Source: Bryopsis sp. KO-2023 (lineage: Eukaryota > Chlorophyta > Ulvophyceae > Bryopsidales > Bryopsidaceae). Taken from it: DNA of 64,000 bases. Made by a program: the position numbers and the translations under genes. This document shows positions 44,801 through 55,826 of this stretch, in pieces. The stretch lies in the NCBI GenBank assembly GCA_030272585.1, contig BSYQ01000013.1:2914001-2978000 (forward strand). The letters run 5' to 3'. The notes beneath the pieces are model-generated. The model was not told the origin of the DNA and made no database searches. It saw nothing but the letters and a program-made list of their open reading frames with translations. Position 1 is the stretch's first letter, and each line of letters opens with the position of its first letter.

Positions 44801-45704
44801 ATTTTTTTTTAATCTAGCTCGTGATACACTGGATATCGACAAATACGACATTTATCCCTGGAACACCAACTTCTTTCAACAAAGAAAACGGTCCCCTTGG
44901 AGTGCATTTGCGAGCTTGTTAAGAATTTCAGCATGGAATGCAATGGTCGATTGATTTTTTTTCCAGCTAAGGGTTGTGCCATCTGCTTACTGCGTTCGTC
45001 GAAGCGAAACTTTTTCTTTGTTCCATCGTATAACACCTGGACACCAACTCTTGCGTGTCGCGCAACATCCGACCCCGTGGTTTGTATCCCAGTTTGGAAC
45101 AGAGTTGAATTGACCCTTTCGCTCTTTCGACAAACCGTTTGCGAAGGACCCTCTGAAGCTACACAGGAAAACAGGGTTTAGCAACCCCCCCCCTCCTGTT
45201 TTCATTTTCTTGCAGCAATGTTGAATGCCTTTCAAACCTGGAACATTTGATATCACGGGTCCAAGCACATTGAAACATTGTGTAAGGGTGGAACCATTCA
45301 CCTTGAACAGCATTATCGCCAGTAGAATCTAAGCTTTCACGACTTGGAGCGGAAGACAGAATATTTGGTGTCGTGGCGGTGGTGCTGGCTGGCGTCTGGG
45401 GTCCTGGAAATAGTCGCTTGCGTCCGTGGTGCCAGGCTATAATACAAACAACAAAAAAAATCGATTTCATGGAGTGCTCCAATGACCAGCCGACAAAAAA
45501 CGAAGAAAAACAGGAGTCGATGCTATCAGATTCCCAAACGATAGATCTGTCAGCCTCCAAAATCATGGTCAGAGCTGGGGCGGCCAGTTACAGAGAATGG
45601 TTCGCAAAAGCTACCAGCTCCATACCAGCATCGAGGAATCGTATCGACCAGCGCTGGCGGTATTGATTGGTTAGCCACTGGCTTGCCCCTACTATACCAG
45701 CCAT
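41876..45704 (-). CDS. voltage-gated K+ channel with cyclic-nucleotide-binding domain
   Basis: Ten exons, transcribed leftwards: 45704-45626, 45436-45302, 44783-44703, 44529-44519, 44296-44051, 43890-43651, 43568-43340, 43195-42762, 42669-42550, 42376-41876. All phases agree and give 691 residues. S1-S2: SALRTSWDVLMLGLILVL, DLLLTLDILLNFFTGFVD. S4 has regularly spaced Arg (LKLLRVIRLFRMLKVARLM). The pore is FYWAITTMTTIGYGDI, a K+ selectivity filter. The C-linker (NLHEYIERRGLPKSL) leads to the CNBD (PLFADLEERFMDSI; FINKGLLQ; NFFGEVALYHNKGRRTATV). A polar Glu/Asp/Arg tail follows. Family knowledge: HCN/CNG/plant-Shaker-type channels gate K+ or cation flow across membranes by voltage and cyclic nucleotides. 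The first two exons and the 11-nt exon are weaker, supported mainly by frame. Confidence 0.88.
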
Positions 45705-47228
45705 GTCGAGTCACATGCTCTGTCGACGAGCAGCCAGACTTTCGACTTGTGCTGCGGAGTTCAACGTGGCAGACCTGGTAGCATGATCCATACAAGAGAA
45801 ACTTGGACCCCGGAACACCATCCAGCGACACTCTCAACATCGCGCGCGTTGCAACAATCAGCTGCCACGCGCTGAATGAGAAGGATGCTCGATCAACACA
45901 CAATTCATAGACTACAGAAGCTATCTCAGGATGAATTAGTTGCAACCCTCGTGTTGCGCCTGCTGAACCTTACACGCGCGCACAAGGAGCAGTTCAGCCG
46001 CCACGCGACGAGCTTGTGGAACTTCGGGTCAACGCAGTCAAAAAGGGACCAACTGACGGCCAAGTTACGCTGACGAGAAATATCAATACTCCGTAACAGG
46101 AGTGGAAAACGAGACTATCAACGCCTCGATGATGGAGTGCTTTTGGACTCGTATGCATTGTGGCGGCGGGCATAGCTGCTCAACAATGACGCATTCTAAA
46201 CAAAGAATCGGGTCTCCCTCTCTCGGGAAAGCTAAGCAACTGCCAAAGCCACCACGAATGTCCTCATGAGGCTCAGGGAGGGAGAACCGGCCTGCGCGCG
46301 TGTCCAAGCCCGACATATCAACCGCAGGATGTCACAGCGTTCTAACGCTCTAGCTGTAGTCGTTGGGTTGATCCCCACCACCGCAACGCGAGCGATGAGT
46401 GTTAGTTTTTAAGTCACACTGGAAAACCAGGCCTTGCCCAGATTGAGAAGAAAAGAGTGGCAGTGATGAGCGATATGGTCCACAAGATTTCTGGAGCAAA
46501 AGTGGAGTCTAGCATCAGAAGGGAGTTCACCGCTTCTTCGCGCGTGTCATCATGTTATGACGATCGAGAAATTACTGCAAGACTAAGCGCAAAAAAAGCG
46601 AGCTCCCAGTTTGTCAAAAAAACTGCCGACACGTGCATGCACAGTGAAGTACGGTCGCGGTCAAAAATCACCAATTCGACAAAGGAGAGGCTCCCTGCGA
46701 TTTTTCAAGTGAAAGACGAACGTTTCTTCGGACGCCATGACGGTCGTGGGTGTGCTGGTGGCAAAACGACTTCTGTTTCAAGAGTCGGGGACATCCTCCC
46801 GGTCGGAGTTCCGTGAGGAAAGAATGTGTTTGTCGACAGTACCATCTCTGAAGTGTGAATTGGGCGTCAGGGGTTCGGTGGAACCGATTACGCAGCCCGA
46901 CTCACACCTTCGCTTGCGAGAAATCCTGTCGGAAGCGCTCCGAGAAATCCATCAGGAGCTTTTACTGACGTCACGCTTTGAGACCCCATGCCGGAGCATA
47001 AATTCTCTTTGAAACCTAGCTGCGGCACAAACAACACTCTGGTGCAAATTCAAATATCTCACCCACAGTTACCCCGTGTGCGACGTTATAGCGAGCATAT
47101 TGACGGGATACGTTAGAATCAACAGGTTGGTGAGCGGACGCAGAGTTATATATTTTCCGTTTCTCAACGTGCTGAGCACCCCTCGTCGACTGGATCCTAA
47201 GGTTTCCGTGTTGTTCCAGGACGCGAAT
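45705..47228. other. divergent intergenic region between channel and Ala-rich gene
   Basis: About 1.5 kb with fewer homopolymers and more CG than other spacers. It should hold both promoters. Open frames on the plus strand at 46,457-46,816 and 46,737-47,012 have no recognisable domain or splice context, so I leave them uncalled. Confidence 0.45.
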
Positions 47229-49436
47229 ATGATGTCTTCTAGGATTATTGCCGCTATTCTGCTAGCAGTAAGTTTGGTGAAATGCCCTTGGATGGTCTTT
47301 CCGTTCTGTTCCCCATATTCTACACACACGCCGATGTCTAAGAGGCTCTGCTTCTGCATGGATACAGGTTTTTTGCGCAAGCGAAGCTCGCTCTGTCAGC
47401 GGTGAGAATCGGCGCTGCAGTGGCGTACCGCGCCTTTTTCTGTGGTTGAGGGTTGAACTCAGCGCGATTGAAAGTGTCTGATGTGTGGTTCGTTGACATT
47501 CGTAGAGCGATTGCTGTTGGCTTCTTTGAACACCAGTACCAAGGCGGTGAGCACCGATAAGAAAGGAAAAGCTTCAGTTAAGACCACCACCAAGGCCACC
47601 GATGGAGAGGTCAATTTAGAGGCCGAAGCAGTCGCCGAGGTATGATTCACATCCCCCAGCCGGCTAGGTATTCAGACTTTGCGCGCGATAATTACCGCGC
47701 ACATTGAAAGTTTAGTTACTATCTGTGGCGGTTACCTCTCGACCACTCCAACAAAGTCTCGGTTACTCCTGGAGAAAAACCTGACCGATGTTTCTCCTTC
47801 ATCTGTGCAGAGCCTGGAGGTGGTCAGGAACGAGATCATAGAGATCAAGGTCGTAGTGGAGAAGGAGGTTGCGGATGGCAGGCCAGTGAAGGCCGCTGCC
47901 GAAGTCGCTGCCAGGGCTGTCGGAAAGGCTATTGCCAAAACCTTGACCACTGTGTTTATCATCGCTGACTCCACCGGCGAAAACAACGAGCTGTGTGCTG
48001 AAGCGGGGGCAGACGCGGAAGCGAGGGCTGTCGCTGCAGCAAGGGCTTTTGTTGAGGTAGAGACAAATTCCACGATATCTACATGGAACCTACATCTATC
48101 TCAAGAAACATCACTCCAACTATCATTTGTCATGATGGCAGATGAAATTTTCGACTGACTTCAGGCAATGAAAGGAAGGGGGTGATAGAGGGATGTGGCC
48201 AGGGTACAACAAGTGGGATCACACAGCTGTATGTAGACTGAGGAAGATTTACTGTGGAAATCCACAGGTCTTCACCAAAGCTGAGAATGCCAACGATATT
48301 GCGGAGGCTGAGGGGGTTGCTGAAGCCACCGCTACTGCTGTAGCAGAGGTACACATGACCCTTTCGATCCAAGAAAAAAATTACAAAATCGCTCCTGAGC
48401 ACACTCACTTATTGCAACTGGGCACCAGGGATGCAGGGAATGCCCCTCCGCACGAAAATCTAACTTGTGATTGTTAAGCCATCTTGACTCATTTTCTCTG
48501 ATCCCATTATCAGGCCAATTCTTCCGCCTCTGCAAGCGCATGCTTGTCCGGAAAGGGAGAAGTTCTTGCTTACCAAGAGTCTTTTGCCAATGCTGTGTCC
48601 ACTGCCTACGCGAAAGTGATTGTGGATGCATTCGGTGAGGTCGGTGAGGATGGCGCCAGCGCTTCTGTGCTTAACAGGGCTAACTCTGGTGTTGAGGAAA
48701 ATGTGGAGGTTGGAGCCGTTGCCGAAAACGAAACTGACGGAAAAGGTATGGTGGTTAGAACCTGGGTAGAGCTGTATTTTTCTGCTTTGAAAACCCTCAG
48801 ACAAGAAGTATACATGGAGAATGTCTGGGCGTGTAACTGCTGGTTAGGATTAGAACAAGGGAGCCCCATCCTGGAAGAAACCCTTTCACCGATAATTTCT
48901 GGAGAAGAGAAGTTTTCGGAAACGATGTGGTTTTTTCTTACCTGCTGAGAAGCACACGAAAACTATGTAGTTATGCAAGTCCTGGATTTAGTAATTCCAC
49001 ACCAGTAGAATTCTTCCAACCAAAATAAGCCTTGTTTCACAGTTTTGACCCAAGTGCCAATCCCCAGAAAAGTGTTCCACCACAGAAATTTAAATGATGG
49101 CAGCAAACCCAGCGAACATAAATAAACAAATTTAAAGACATAACTCCTCACGATTGAAAAAGATCCATTTCACCCTATTCCCCCCCCCCCCCCCCCCCCC
49201 CCCCCCCTCATTCTCATCGCCGCAATGTCTTGCTGTCCGATTTGAGAGTTAAAACCGCTCCGTTTTAAAATTGATGTGTGTGGTGCTGCTGTGAAACAGG
49301 AAGCTCCACCAGTAATGCCACTGCGAACGCCAACGCTGGCAAGCTCCCCAAATGCGTCGAGAATGACTCTGTCGCCAGGTGCTGCAAAAAGGGAAAGCCA
49401 AGGGGTGACAGAGTGTGCACATGCGGACTCGGGTAA
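47229..49436 (+). CDS. secreted Ala-rich protein with Cys-rich C-terminus
   Basis: Seven exons: 47229-47267, 47368-47401, 47506-47639, 47811-48056, 48268-48348, 48514-48745, 49300-49436; exactly 300 residues in frame. The signal peptide is split over exons 1 and 2 (MMSSRIIAAILLA / VFCASEARS). The body is Ala-rich with alternating blocks (AEVAARAVGKAIAKT, EAGADAEARAVAAARAF, EAEGVAEATATAVAE, ANSSASASA), then a short Cys cluster (KLPKCVEN, ARCCKKGK, VCTCGLG). I recognise no named family. The composition suggests a structural extracellular or cell-covering protein, but that is inference. The TAA stop (49434-49436) lies inside GTAAGT, a perfect donor, so splicing here would extend the protein. Exon boundaries fall between repeat blocks. 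Confidence 0.8.
49180..49207 (+). repeat. uninterrupted C28 tract
   Basis: About 28 consecutive C in the last intron of the Ala-rich gene (G run on the other strand). It is a candidate for i-motif or G-quadruplex formation and for sequencing-length error. Confidence 0.9.
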
Positions 49437-51514
49437 GTGTGATTTGATGTGACTTGGTGTGATGTTTGGAACGGGTGGTCAGCGGACATACATATATGTC
49501 CGCTATGTTTTAATTCTCAAAAAATATAAGAAGAAAATGGTTGTTTTTGTTATTCTTTTGTGGAGTTAGGTGGCCAAGATGATTGAAACTATTTTTCAGC
49601 CGAAGTATTCTCGAAAACGATTTGAAAAAAAAAACCAGAGTTGCAGAGAACTGTGGATGACTTTATGGTGATTGGATTGTGAATGGAGTATGACGGTTGG
49701 CATTTTTTTGTTCGCTGTTCAGTTGCAAAATGGACCACAGGCCACATCCCACCGAGGTTGATCAGTACATTTTCACTCTCAAAAAATCCCTTGTCAAAGA
49801 CGATGTTGTCGTTTTGGGCAAAGGCTTCGAATGCAGTTGCGAGTTCTAAATTTCCATGGAGAAAAAAAGGAGCAAGAAGGAAATAGAAAAAAAACAAGTG
49901 AAAAAAATCACACACAGAGTTGGCGGGTTGGTTGTCTTGTCGTTTTTACTTCGGCCATGAACTTGGCAATAAAAGAAGTTGAAGTCAAGAAAAAAAACAA
50001 GTAATTAGGGACATTCATTTTTCTAGGAAAACGTCCTCGTGTTTTTGCGTTCGTTATGATTTGTGAGGGGTAAAAAAACAAGTACGGCAAATGAAAAAAA
50101 AACCATTGGTTTTTTTAAAAAAAGTGAAAAAGATCGACATATATAGATCTGTTGTTTTGCACGAACAAAAAAAAAACACATGAAAGAAAAGAAACAAAAT
50201 ACAAGCTTTTCACAAAAAAAATGCGTGCAGCGTTTGTCAGATATTCTAAGACATGTTTCTTTTTTTTTTTGTCCATGCTTCTTTGCGATGTTTTGTGAAT
50301 TGGGGCGGGGGTTGGGAGAAAAAAAAAGGAACATAGTTTGCGTTATGTATTGTTTGGGAGTGTTTGTGGAAGGTTTTTAGGTTTTGTAAGAGACAGAAAA
50401 AAAAACCTAAGAAAGAAATATTCTCCCAGAAATTCGGGTTGTGTAAAAAATAACCTATTTTTGAAAGGTCGTTTTATGCTTGTCTTTTACTTCCATGCCA
50501 ACAATCAATCGGTGAATACTTTTTGATATATCTGCCCAATCGCCAGTTTTTCTTGTTCGAATCGTTATGATGGATTATTTATGTCCATTTTCGTCAAGAC
50601 AACATAACCACATAACCTTTTTACCTTTCCTAGCATTCTAAATAATATTTTCACTATCCATTCCACTCGCAAGGATACTTTTCCTTGCTTCAGTTTGCAG
50701 TCCTAACAAAATACAGCATCCACAAATTGATTTGGCATGCCTCCAAATTGTTTTGTGAGATTAAGATTATGACCGAATATTTGGAAAATCTGTCATTCAA
50801 TCCTCCCCTGTCACTTCCGAAAAAAAGCTCCTGCATCCTGCAAATTTTTTGGACTTGTGGTTATCAACCCCCCCTTCCTTGTCCTGGTTGCACAATTCTA
50901 AAAATGCATCGATTGCAGAATTCTCCCCATTTTGAGGGAACCTGATGGGAGTTTGGATTTCAGCACAGATCTTTCTCCTGGCTATGACCGCCACTGGTCA
51001 AAATCCTGAGGCGAAAGCAAAAGCTGGAAATTTCCATGCATTTCTTGTGCCACGTGGGACGTCACGAAAATAGAATCGATTGAATTTAACTCAACAATGT
51101 GCGTAGTTCGATTTGTTGCATCCTTGGTTGTTTTCTTTCCTTTTTTTGAGGGGAGGGGGGAGGACCCAACGATAAAACCCCCCTCAATAATCCAAAAAAC
51201 GAACAAAGGGTGGGCGGTTCCTGCCCCTGACCTTTGGATTTCGTGGGGCCAATCAAAAATTCATGTTATTAACTTCCAGTTCATGAGTTTATGGGCTGGG
51301 TCGGTACTGGGCGGGTTTTGCTGGCACAGTCAGCCGCGGCTGACGCATTTGTGGCAGCGCTTGCGTTTTGTGTTTGGGGCAGCGTGCGCCTTGTTCTAGT
51401 TTGTGGCTTTAAAAGGCGTTGTCCTTATGTTCTCGCCACCTTTTTGCTTTTTGCAAAAACCGACCTTCACTCTCGTGAACGGCTCGGCTCCTTGAAGGAG
51501 ATCTTTACCCCCGA
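49437..51514. other. intergenic region and 5' flank of the second retrotransposon
   Basis: No host gene is seen. AT-rich with many A and T runs to about 51,200; composition then becomes GC-richer, so the retrotransposon leader probably starts around 51,200-51,300. No terminal repeat matching its 3' flank was found by eye. Confidence 0.45.
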
Positions 51515-52198
51515 ATGGAAAACGCTTTGCTAGAAGCTTTGCGACATATTCTAGGCCAGGACCTAGGAAACTTTGACGAAGCCTACGTAAGGCAGTCTTT
51601 TGTTACCGCGCTCGAGAAAGTCCCCCACGTTACGACTAACCCAGTCGACCGTCCGAGTGGAACTACGATCGGAGATTACTTCCCTATCGAAGGGACCGTG
51701 CAAGGCTATCGTTTGTTGGAAAAACTCGGACCTGGGGGCTTTGGGAGCGAGCTTCGCACTTGGTCGCCGGTTGTCTCGGCTCTATTTGATCTCACCAGCG
51801 GTTTTTTGACGATCCTGTGCAGTCCGCATACGCCGCCTGCAGTGCGCCAAGTTCTAGGGCCTTACGCCCAAGGTTTTTACAGAACTCTCGTTCTCTCAGT
51901 TGAAAGTCTAGAAGTGTTGAGATTGAAAGCCGATAGTGGTGACAGTCACCCTGGGGCGTGGAAACTACTTCAGGAAAAAATACGCCTTTCTTTTGCGGCG
52001 AAACAGTTTAGCGGAACTAGGACCGTCAGTACGCTCGAGAGTTTGAGCGAAGATTACCTGAAGTCCCTTTCTAAGTCACTAGGCCAACAACGCGCTCAGG
52101 GATCGCGACCTCAGGGAAGAAAACGAAACGAAAGTGGATCGGGAAGCAGTGGAGGCTTTCGCGACCGAGGAAAGGAAAAAACTACTAAAACGGAATAA
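51515..52198 (+). CDS. Gag-like ORF1 of the second YR retrotransposon
   Basis: 227 residues from ATG 51515. The motif FGSELRTWSPVVSALFDL corresponds to FFAEFSSWAPVVAFAFDW of the first element. The C-terminus is basic and Gly/Ser/Arg-rich (RPQGRKRNESGSGSSGGFRD), probably RNA-binding. Its TAA overlaps the ATG of ORF2 by one base (TAATG), an arrangement that fits termination-reinitiation. Confidence 0.78.
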   Translation: MENALLEALRHILGQDLGNFDEAYVRQSFVTALEKVPHVTTNPVDRPSGTTIGDYFPIEGTVQGYRLLEKLGPGGFGSELRTWSPVVSALFDLTSGFLTILCSPHTPPAVRQVLGPYAQGFYRTLVLSVESLEVLRLKADSGDSHPGAWKLLQEKIRLSFAAKQFSGTRTVSTLESLSEDYLKSLSKSLGQQRAQGSRPQGRKRNESGSGSSGGFRDRGKEKTTKTE

Positions 52199-54216
52199 TG
52201 GATCCGTACCAGGCGTGGACTTCGCTCCAGGTACGCGCTCGTTATCAGGAATGGGTCAGAGTGGGGACGAGCCAAAGGGTTCTCAACCGTATCAGAAACG
52301 GAATACAGGCCAGGTTTGTCGGCGTGCCCGACCCAGTTCGTCCGAAAAAAAGAGTGAGACCTGTCGAAAAGAACGCAGAATGGGAAAAAATAAAAGAGGA
52401 TTATCTCAGAAAAGGGGCGATTCAGCAAATCGCAGCGCCTAGCGCAAGTGGGATTTGCAGTCATGCTTTTTTAGTAGATAAACGAAACGAGAACGGAGAG
52501 GTTAGCGGTAAGCGGTTGATTATAGATTTGCGACCGTTGAATCGCCAGGTCGAACCTCATCCAGTGCAATATGAGGATCTTAGGTCGCTTTCTACACATC
52601 TCCGACCTAATGATTACATGATCAAATGGGATTTAAAAGATGCATTTTTTCATTTGGGTATAGACCCCATGCATCAACAATTTTTTGAGTTTGAGATGGA
52701 AGGGGAGTTTTTTCGTTGTACTTCCCTTCCTTTCGGTTATCGGGGCTCTCCCCTCCTTTTTTGCGAACTAATTCAACAGTTCGTTCGTTTTTTACGGAAC
52801 CCCGGAGGAGTAGCCCATCTTGAATCACAAGGGGATCATGATTTTATTTTTCAGTTTTGGGATCGATATCGGAATTCGATCGATCCAGTTCGAATCACAT
52901 GGTATCTCGACGATTTTATGGGGATGCATGGGGACCCCGCTGAATTAGAGATTTTTGGTTCGTTAGTCAAGGGAATGATGAGTCAGTTGGGATTACAGTG
53001 GAAGGAAGAAAAATCTTCCTGGAATCCCCAGCGACGACTTCAGCACCTCGGTTTTCTTGTCGATACCGAGTCGTGCTTATTTATTTTGCCTCCTCACAGG
53101 CTGGCGAAGCTCAAGAAGCTCGCTCGCCGCGTTCGAGTTACAGCGCTGCAGAAGGGACGTCGTTTGCCCGCTCGGGATCTCGCGCAGTTCACAGGGTATG
53201 CGCAATCCTGTCGCCTCGCCATTCCAGGGACGCGCTACTGGCTCCACCACCTCTATCGATGTCTACAGGGCCTGCGTTCTTGGAGCAGTCGAGTTCAGGT
53301 GTCGCGGCCAGCTTTGGCGGAGCTCCGCCATTGGCAGAAGCTGGATCCCGACACAGTATCCATGGCGCTTTGGCCACCACTTCCGACGCACACTTTGAGC
53401 GTCGACGCCAGTACAACGGGGTGGGGAGCGAAGTTGGAAACCCCTGGACAGAGAGTTCCAGCACTCGCCGCGGGTTTCTGGCAACACACGGAGAAGGAGC
53501 ACATCAACGGCCTGGAGATTACGGCGGTGCGCAAAGCCGTCGATTATTTCAAATCGGAGCTGCGCAATCAACGCATCACTCTGGTGACAGACAGTTTGGT
53601 CACCCGCTGGGTACTGAGTCGGCAGAATTCCCGTTCCAGCGCGTTACATCGCACGTACAGTCACGTGTATCGCCTGCTGGATTCATTGGGGATCGACATG
53701 GAGCTCAAGTGGATACCGTCCAAGGACAACCATATGCCCGACATACTGTCCCGACTCACGTCAGCCGAGGAGTACAGACTACACCCGTCATTATTCACGA
53801 CTATCCAACGTCAGTACCACTGCACGTGCGACCGGTACGCATCCTTGGGGACTCGTCAACTCGGACGGTACCACTCATTACAGGAGGAGTCGGGCACAGA
53901 GGGGGGAGACTGCTTACGTCATCCCATTGCGAGCTGGCGGACGGAACGCAACTGGGTGTTCCCCCCGCTTTCGGAGTTACCGACGACTATCGAGTTTCTA
54001 CTCCGACATCGCCTGCCAGCCTTGTGCCTAGTTCCCCATTGGGGACACCGCGCGTGGTTCCAACGGATAGCAGCGTCGGCCAAGAGGATAGTGACTTTTC
54101 CTCCGAGCGCGAGCACGATCATTCCAGGACGTTTCGGAGGGACCGTACCGCCGAACGCCTCAAGTTGGCGCTGGAGTGTTTATCAGACGGAGAGTGGATC
54201 ACCCGTCTGGTGCTGA
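52198..54216 (+). CDS. reverse transcriptase-RNase H ORF2 of the second YR retrotransposon
   Basis: 672 residues. RT motifs: KRLIIDLRPLN, IKWDLKDAFFHLGI (catalytic Asp), SLPFGYRGSPLLF, ITWYLDDFMG (YLDD), LQHLGFLVD. RNase H: LSVDASTTGWGA, INGLEITAVR, VTDSLVTRW and MPDILSR give the four acidic positions. A DIRS-type C-terminal extension (CDRYASL, VPHWGHRAWFQ) follows. Starts at the ATG overlapping the ORF1 stop. Confidence 0.93.
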   Translation: MDPYQAWTSLQVRARYQEWVRVGTSQRVLNRIRNGIQARFVGVPDPVRPKKRVRPVEKNAEWEKIKEDYLRKGAIQQIAAPSASGICSHAFLVDKRNENGEVSGKRLIIDLRPLNRQVEPHPVQYEDLRSLSTHLRPNDYMIKWDLKDAFFHLGIDPMHQQFFEFEMEGEFFRCTSLPFGYRGSPLLFCELIQQFVRFLRNPGGVAHLESQGDHDFIFQFWDRYRNSIDPVRITWYLDDFMGMHGDPAELEIFGSLVKGMMSQLGLQWKEEKSSWNPQRRLQHLGFLVDTESCLFILPPHRLAKLKKLARRVRVTALQKGRRLPARDLAQFTGYAQSCRLAIPGTRYWLHHLYRCLQGLRSWSSRVQVSRPALAELRHWQKLDPDTVSMALWPPLPTHTLSVDASTTGWGAKLETPGQRVPALAAGFWQHTEKEHINGLEITAVRKAVDYFKSELRNQRITLVTDSLVTRWVLSRQNSRSSALHRTYSHVYRLLDSLGIDMELKWIPSKDNHMPDILSRLTSAEEYRLHPSLFTTIQRQYHCTCDRYASLGTRQLGRYHSLQEESGTEGGDCLRHPIASWRTERNWVFPPLSELPTTIEFLLRHRLPALCLVPHWGHRAWFQRIAASAKRIVTFPPSASTIIPGRFGGTVPPNASSWRWSVYQTESGSPVWC

Positions 54217-55256
54217 ACGACTATTCGGAGTTTTGGTCACAACAGTTGGCTACGCTGGGCGAGGAGAGAGGTTTGGCTTTGTTGCAGCAACGGTTGAATG
54301 CGTTAGCGCCAAGCACACAGAAAGGGTTGCGACCCCAGTTTTCTCGGTTTTTATTGTTTTGTCTTGGCGAACTATTCGAAGCTTTTCCTCCCGATGAGTC
54401 TACCTTGCTGGCTTACGTCCATGCCATGAAGGCCTCCGGCTCAGTGGTTGTGACGACCGCCACCACTTACCTTTCTGGAATTGCAAGTGTGATGAAACTT
54501 CTCGGTTGGGAGCTTTTGACTTTTACCAGCATGATCAACGGCGTGCTAAGTGGTTGGGGCAAGGAGAGGCCACGAGACGACGCCATTCAGGCGTTTTCGC
54601 CTCGCGTTTTGGAACGCATTTTGGCGACTGTGACGCCCGAGCTGGCATTGGCGCCTTTTCGTGACGTCTTACTCGTGACCACCCTCTACTTGTTTTTCTC
54701 TCGATCCTGCAGCGGCGCCGGGGTTTTGGAAGGAGACCTGGAGGTTCTGCTGGCCGACAACGCACTCTTTTTTCGAGAGCGCTATACCAAGGGCGTCGGC
54801 TCCCAAAGTTCGCAGCGGTTGCGCCTGCGCACCCTCAGGGATCTCCCCTCCTTTCTCTTGGACCTATACCTGCTCTATTTTTCCCGGCGTCGCGAAGCCT
54901 GGATCGCTGCTGGCACGGAGTCTTCCTACATTTGGCAGTTACCTGATGACCCTCCCCCCACCACCGGTGCCTCCATTCGCACCCGGTTTCAAGCCTTCTG
55001 TGAGTTCTACCAACCTATGCTGCCCCCAGGCGACTGGACTTCGCACTCTCTGCGTCGTGGTGGCGCTACAGCGGCTCTCCATTCCGGCGTTCCCGTTTGG
55101 AAGCTGCGCATTTGGGGTGGATGGTCTGCCCGCTCTAACGCAATCTGGCGTTATTTGGACTTGGCAGCTTCGGCAGCACCCTTTGGCGCTACCCTGTTCG
55201 CGGGCTTGTCTGCGCCTCCTGCGTCTTTTCTCGACGATACTTCTGTCTTCGAGTGA
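54090..55256 (+). CDS. tyrosine recombinase ORF3 of the second YR retrotransposon
   Basis: It occupies the frame open from 52998 to TGA at 55254-55256, and overlaps the end of ORF2. The N-terminal core-binding part is around LRPQFSRFLLFCLGELFEAF. Catalytic residues: Arg in FFSRSCSG, HSLRRGG (HxxR), Trp in IWGGWSARS, Tyr nucleophile in WRYLDL. No clear ATG start near the domain, so expression probably depends on overlap or re-initiation. Confidence 0.88.
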   Translation, partial: SDFSSEREHDHSRTFRRDRTAERLKLALECLSDGEWITRLVLNDYSEFWSQQLATLGEERGLALLQQRLNALAPSTQKGLRPQFSRFLLFCLGELFEAFPPDESTLLAYVHAMKASGSVVVTTATTYLSGIASVMKLLGWELLTFTSMINGVLSGWGKERPRDDAIQAFSPRVLERILATVTPELALAPFRDVLLVTTLYLFFSRSCSGAGVLEGDLEVLLADNALFFRERYTKGVGSQSSQRLRLRTLRDLPSFLLDLYLLYFSRRREAWIAAGTESSYIWQLPDDPPPTTGASIRTRFQAFCEFYQPMLPPGDWTSHSLRRGGATAALHSGVPVWKLRIWGGWSARSNAIWRYLDLAASAAPFGATLFAGLSAPPASFLDDTSVFE

Positions 55257-55826
55257 CGCAGTGGCGGTTCGGTGGGCATATTTGATTTTCGAACATATGG
55301 GACAGTTTTTTAAAGGTTGAATGAATGATTTCTTGGAGTGTCTGTGTGGTTGTGTTGGGGTGGGTACTTCGAGCCAGTTTTTTCCATAAATGCACCGACT
55401 GTACAGATTCGCTTCCACAGTCCAAACACATGACGACCCCAGCAACTCTCTTTCCGACATTCAGTACACTACCCCCTGTCAATTTCTCACCTTGAATACC
55501 TTTCCTTCCTTTTTTTTTTTCTTTGCGCCTTGGGGCGAAACAGACGAACGCATCGCGCACCAGTGTGGATTCCCCCCCCTCCTCTCCCCCCCTTTTTTTT
55601 CCGTGTACTTTTCAAAGATCAACGCATTCCTAAAGCCCCACGTTCTTCGCGTAAACAGTTTAATATATTTCCTTCTAAGATATTGCGGGGTTGTTTCTGT
55701 CGAGCCCCCCGTGGCCAACCCCTGACTAAGCAAAAAGGTTCGCTGCTGGGCGAGCGCGTGGTTTGCGATCCCCCCCACCGGGTAATTTCGGCAAGAGCGT
55801 CGCCTGCGAGGGCTTTCGGGAGCGAC
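55257..55826. other. spacer and promoter region of the hydrolase gene
   Basis: No separate gene is seen. It includes pyrimidine-rich DNA with a C/T tract near 55,565-55,605 and becomes CG-rich towards the start codon. Confidence 0.5.

Larger units (their letters stand above)
51290..55256 (+). mobile_element. second tyrosine-recombinase (DIRS-order) retrotransposon
   Basis: Gag-like, RT-RNase H and tyrosine-recombinase ORFs occur in the same order as in the 11-16 kb element, but the proteins are only distantly related, so it is a different family. The ends are not defined: neither split direct repeats nor inverted repeats could be found within about 500 bp of the ORFs, so this copy may be truncated or have diverged termini. 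All three ORFs are open. Confidence 0.85.

Noticed and set aside
46457-47012. Two overlapping plus-strand ORFs upstream of the Ala-rich gene
   Set aside because: No recognisable domain and no splice connection to the signal-peptide exon; probably promoter-region open frames.
51200-55826. Split direct or inverted terminal repeats for the second YR element
   Set aside because: Visual comparison of about 500 bp on each side found no convincing match; a dot plot would decide.
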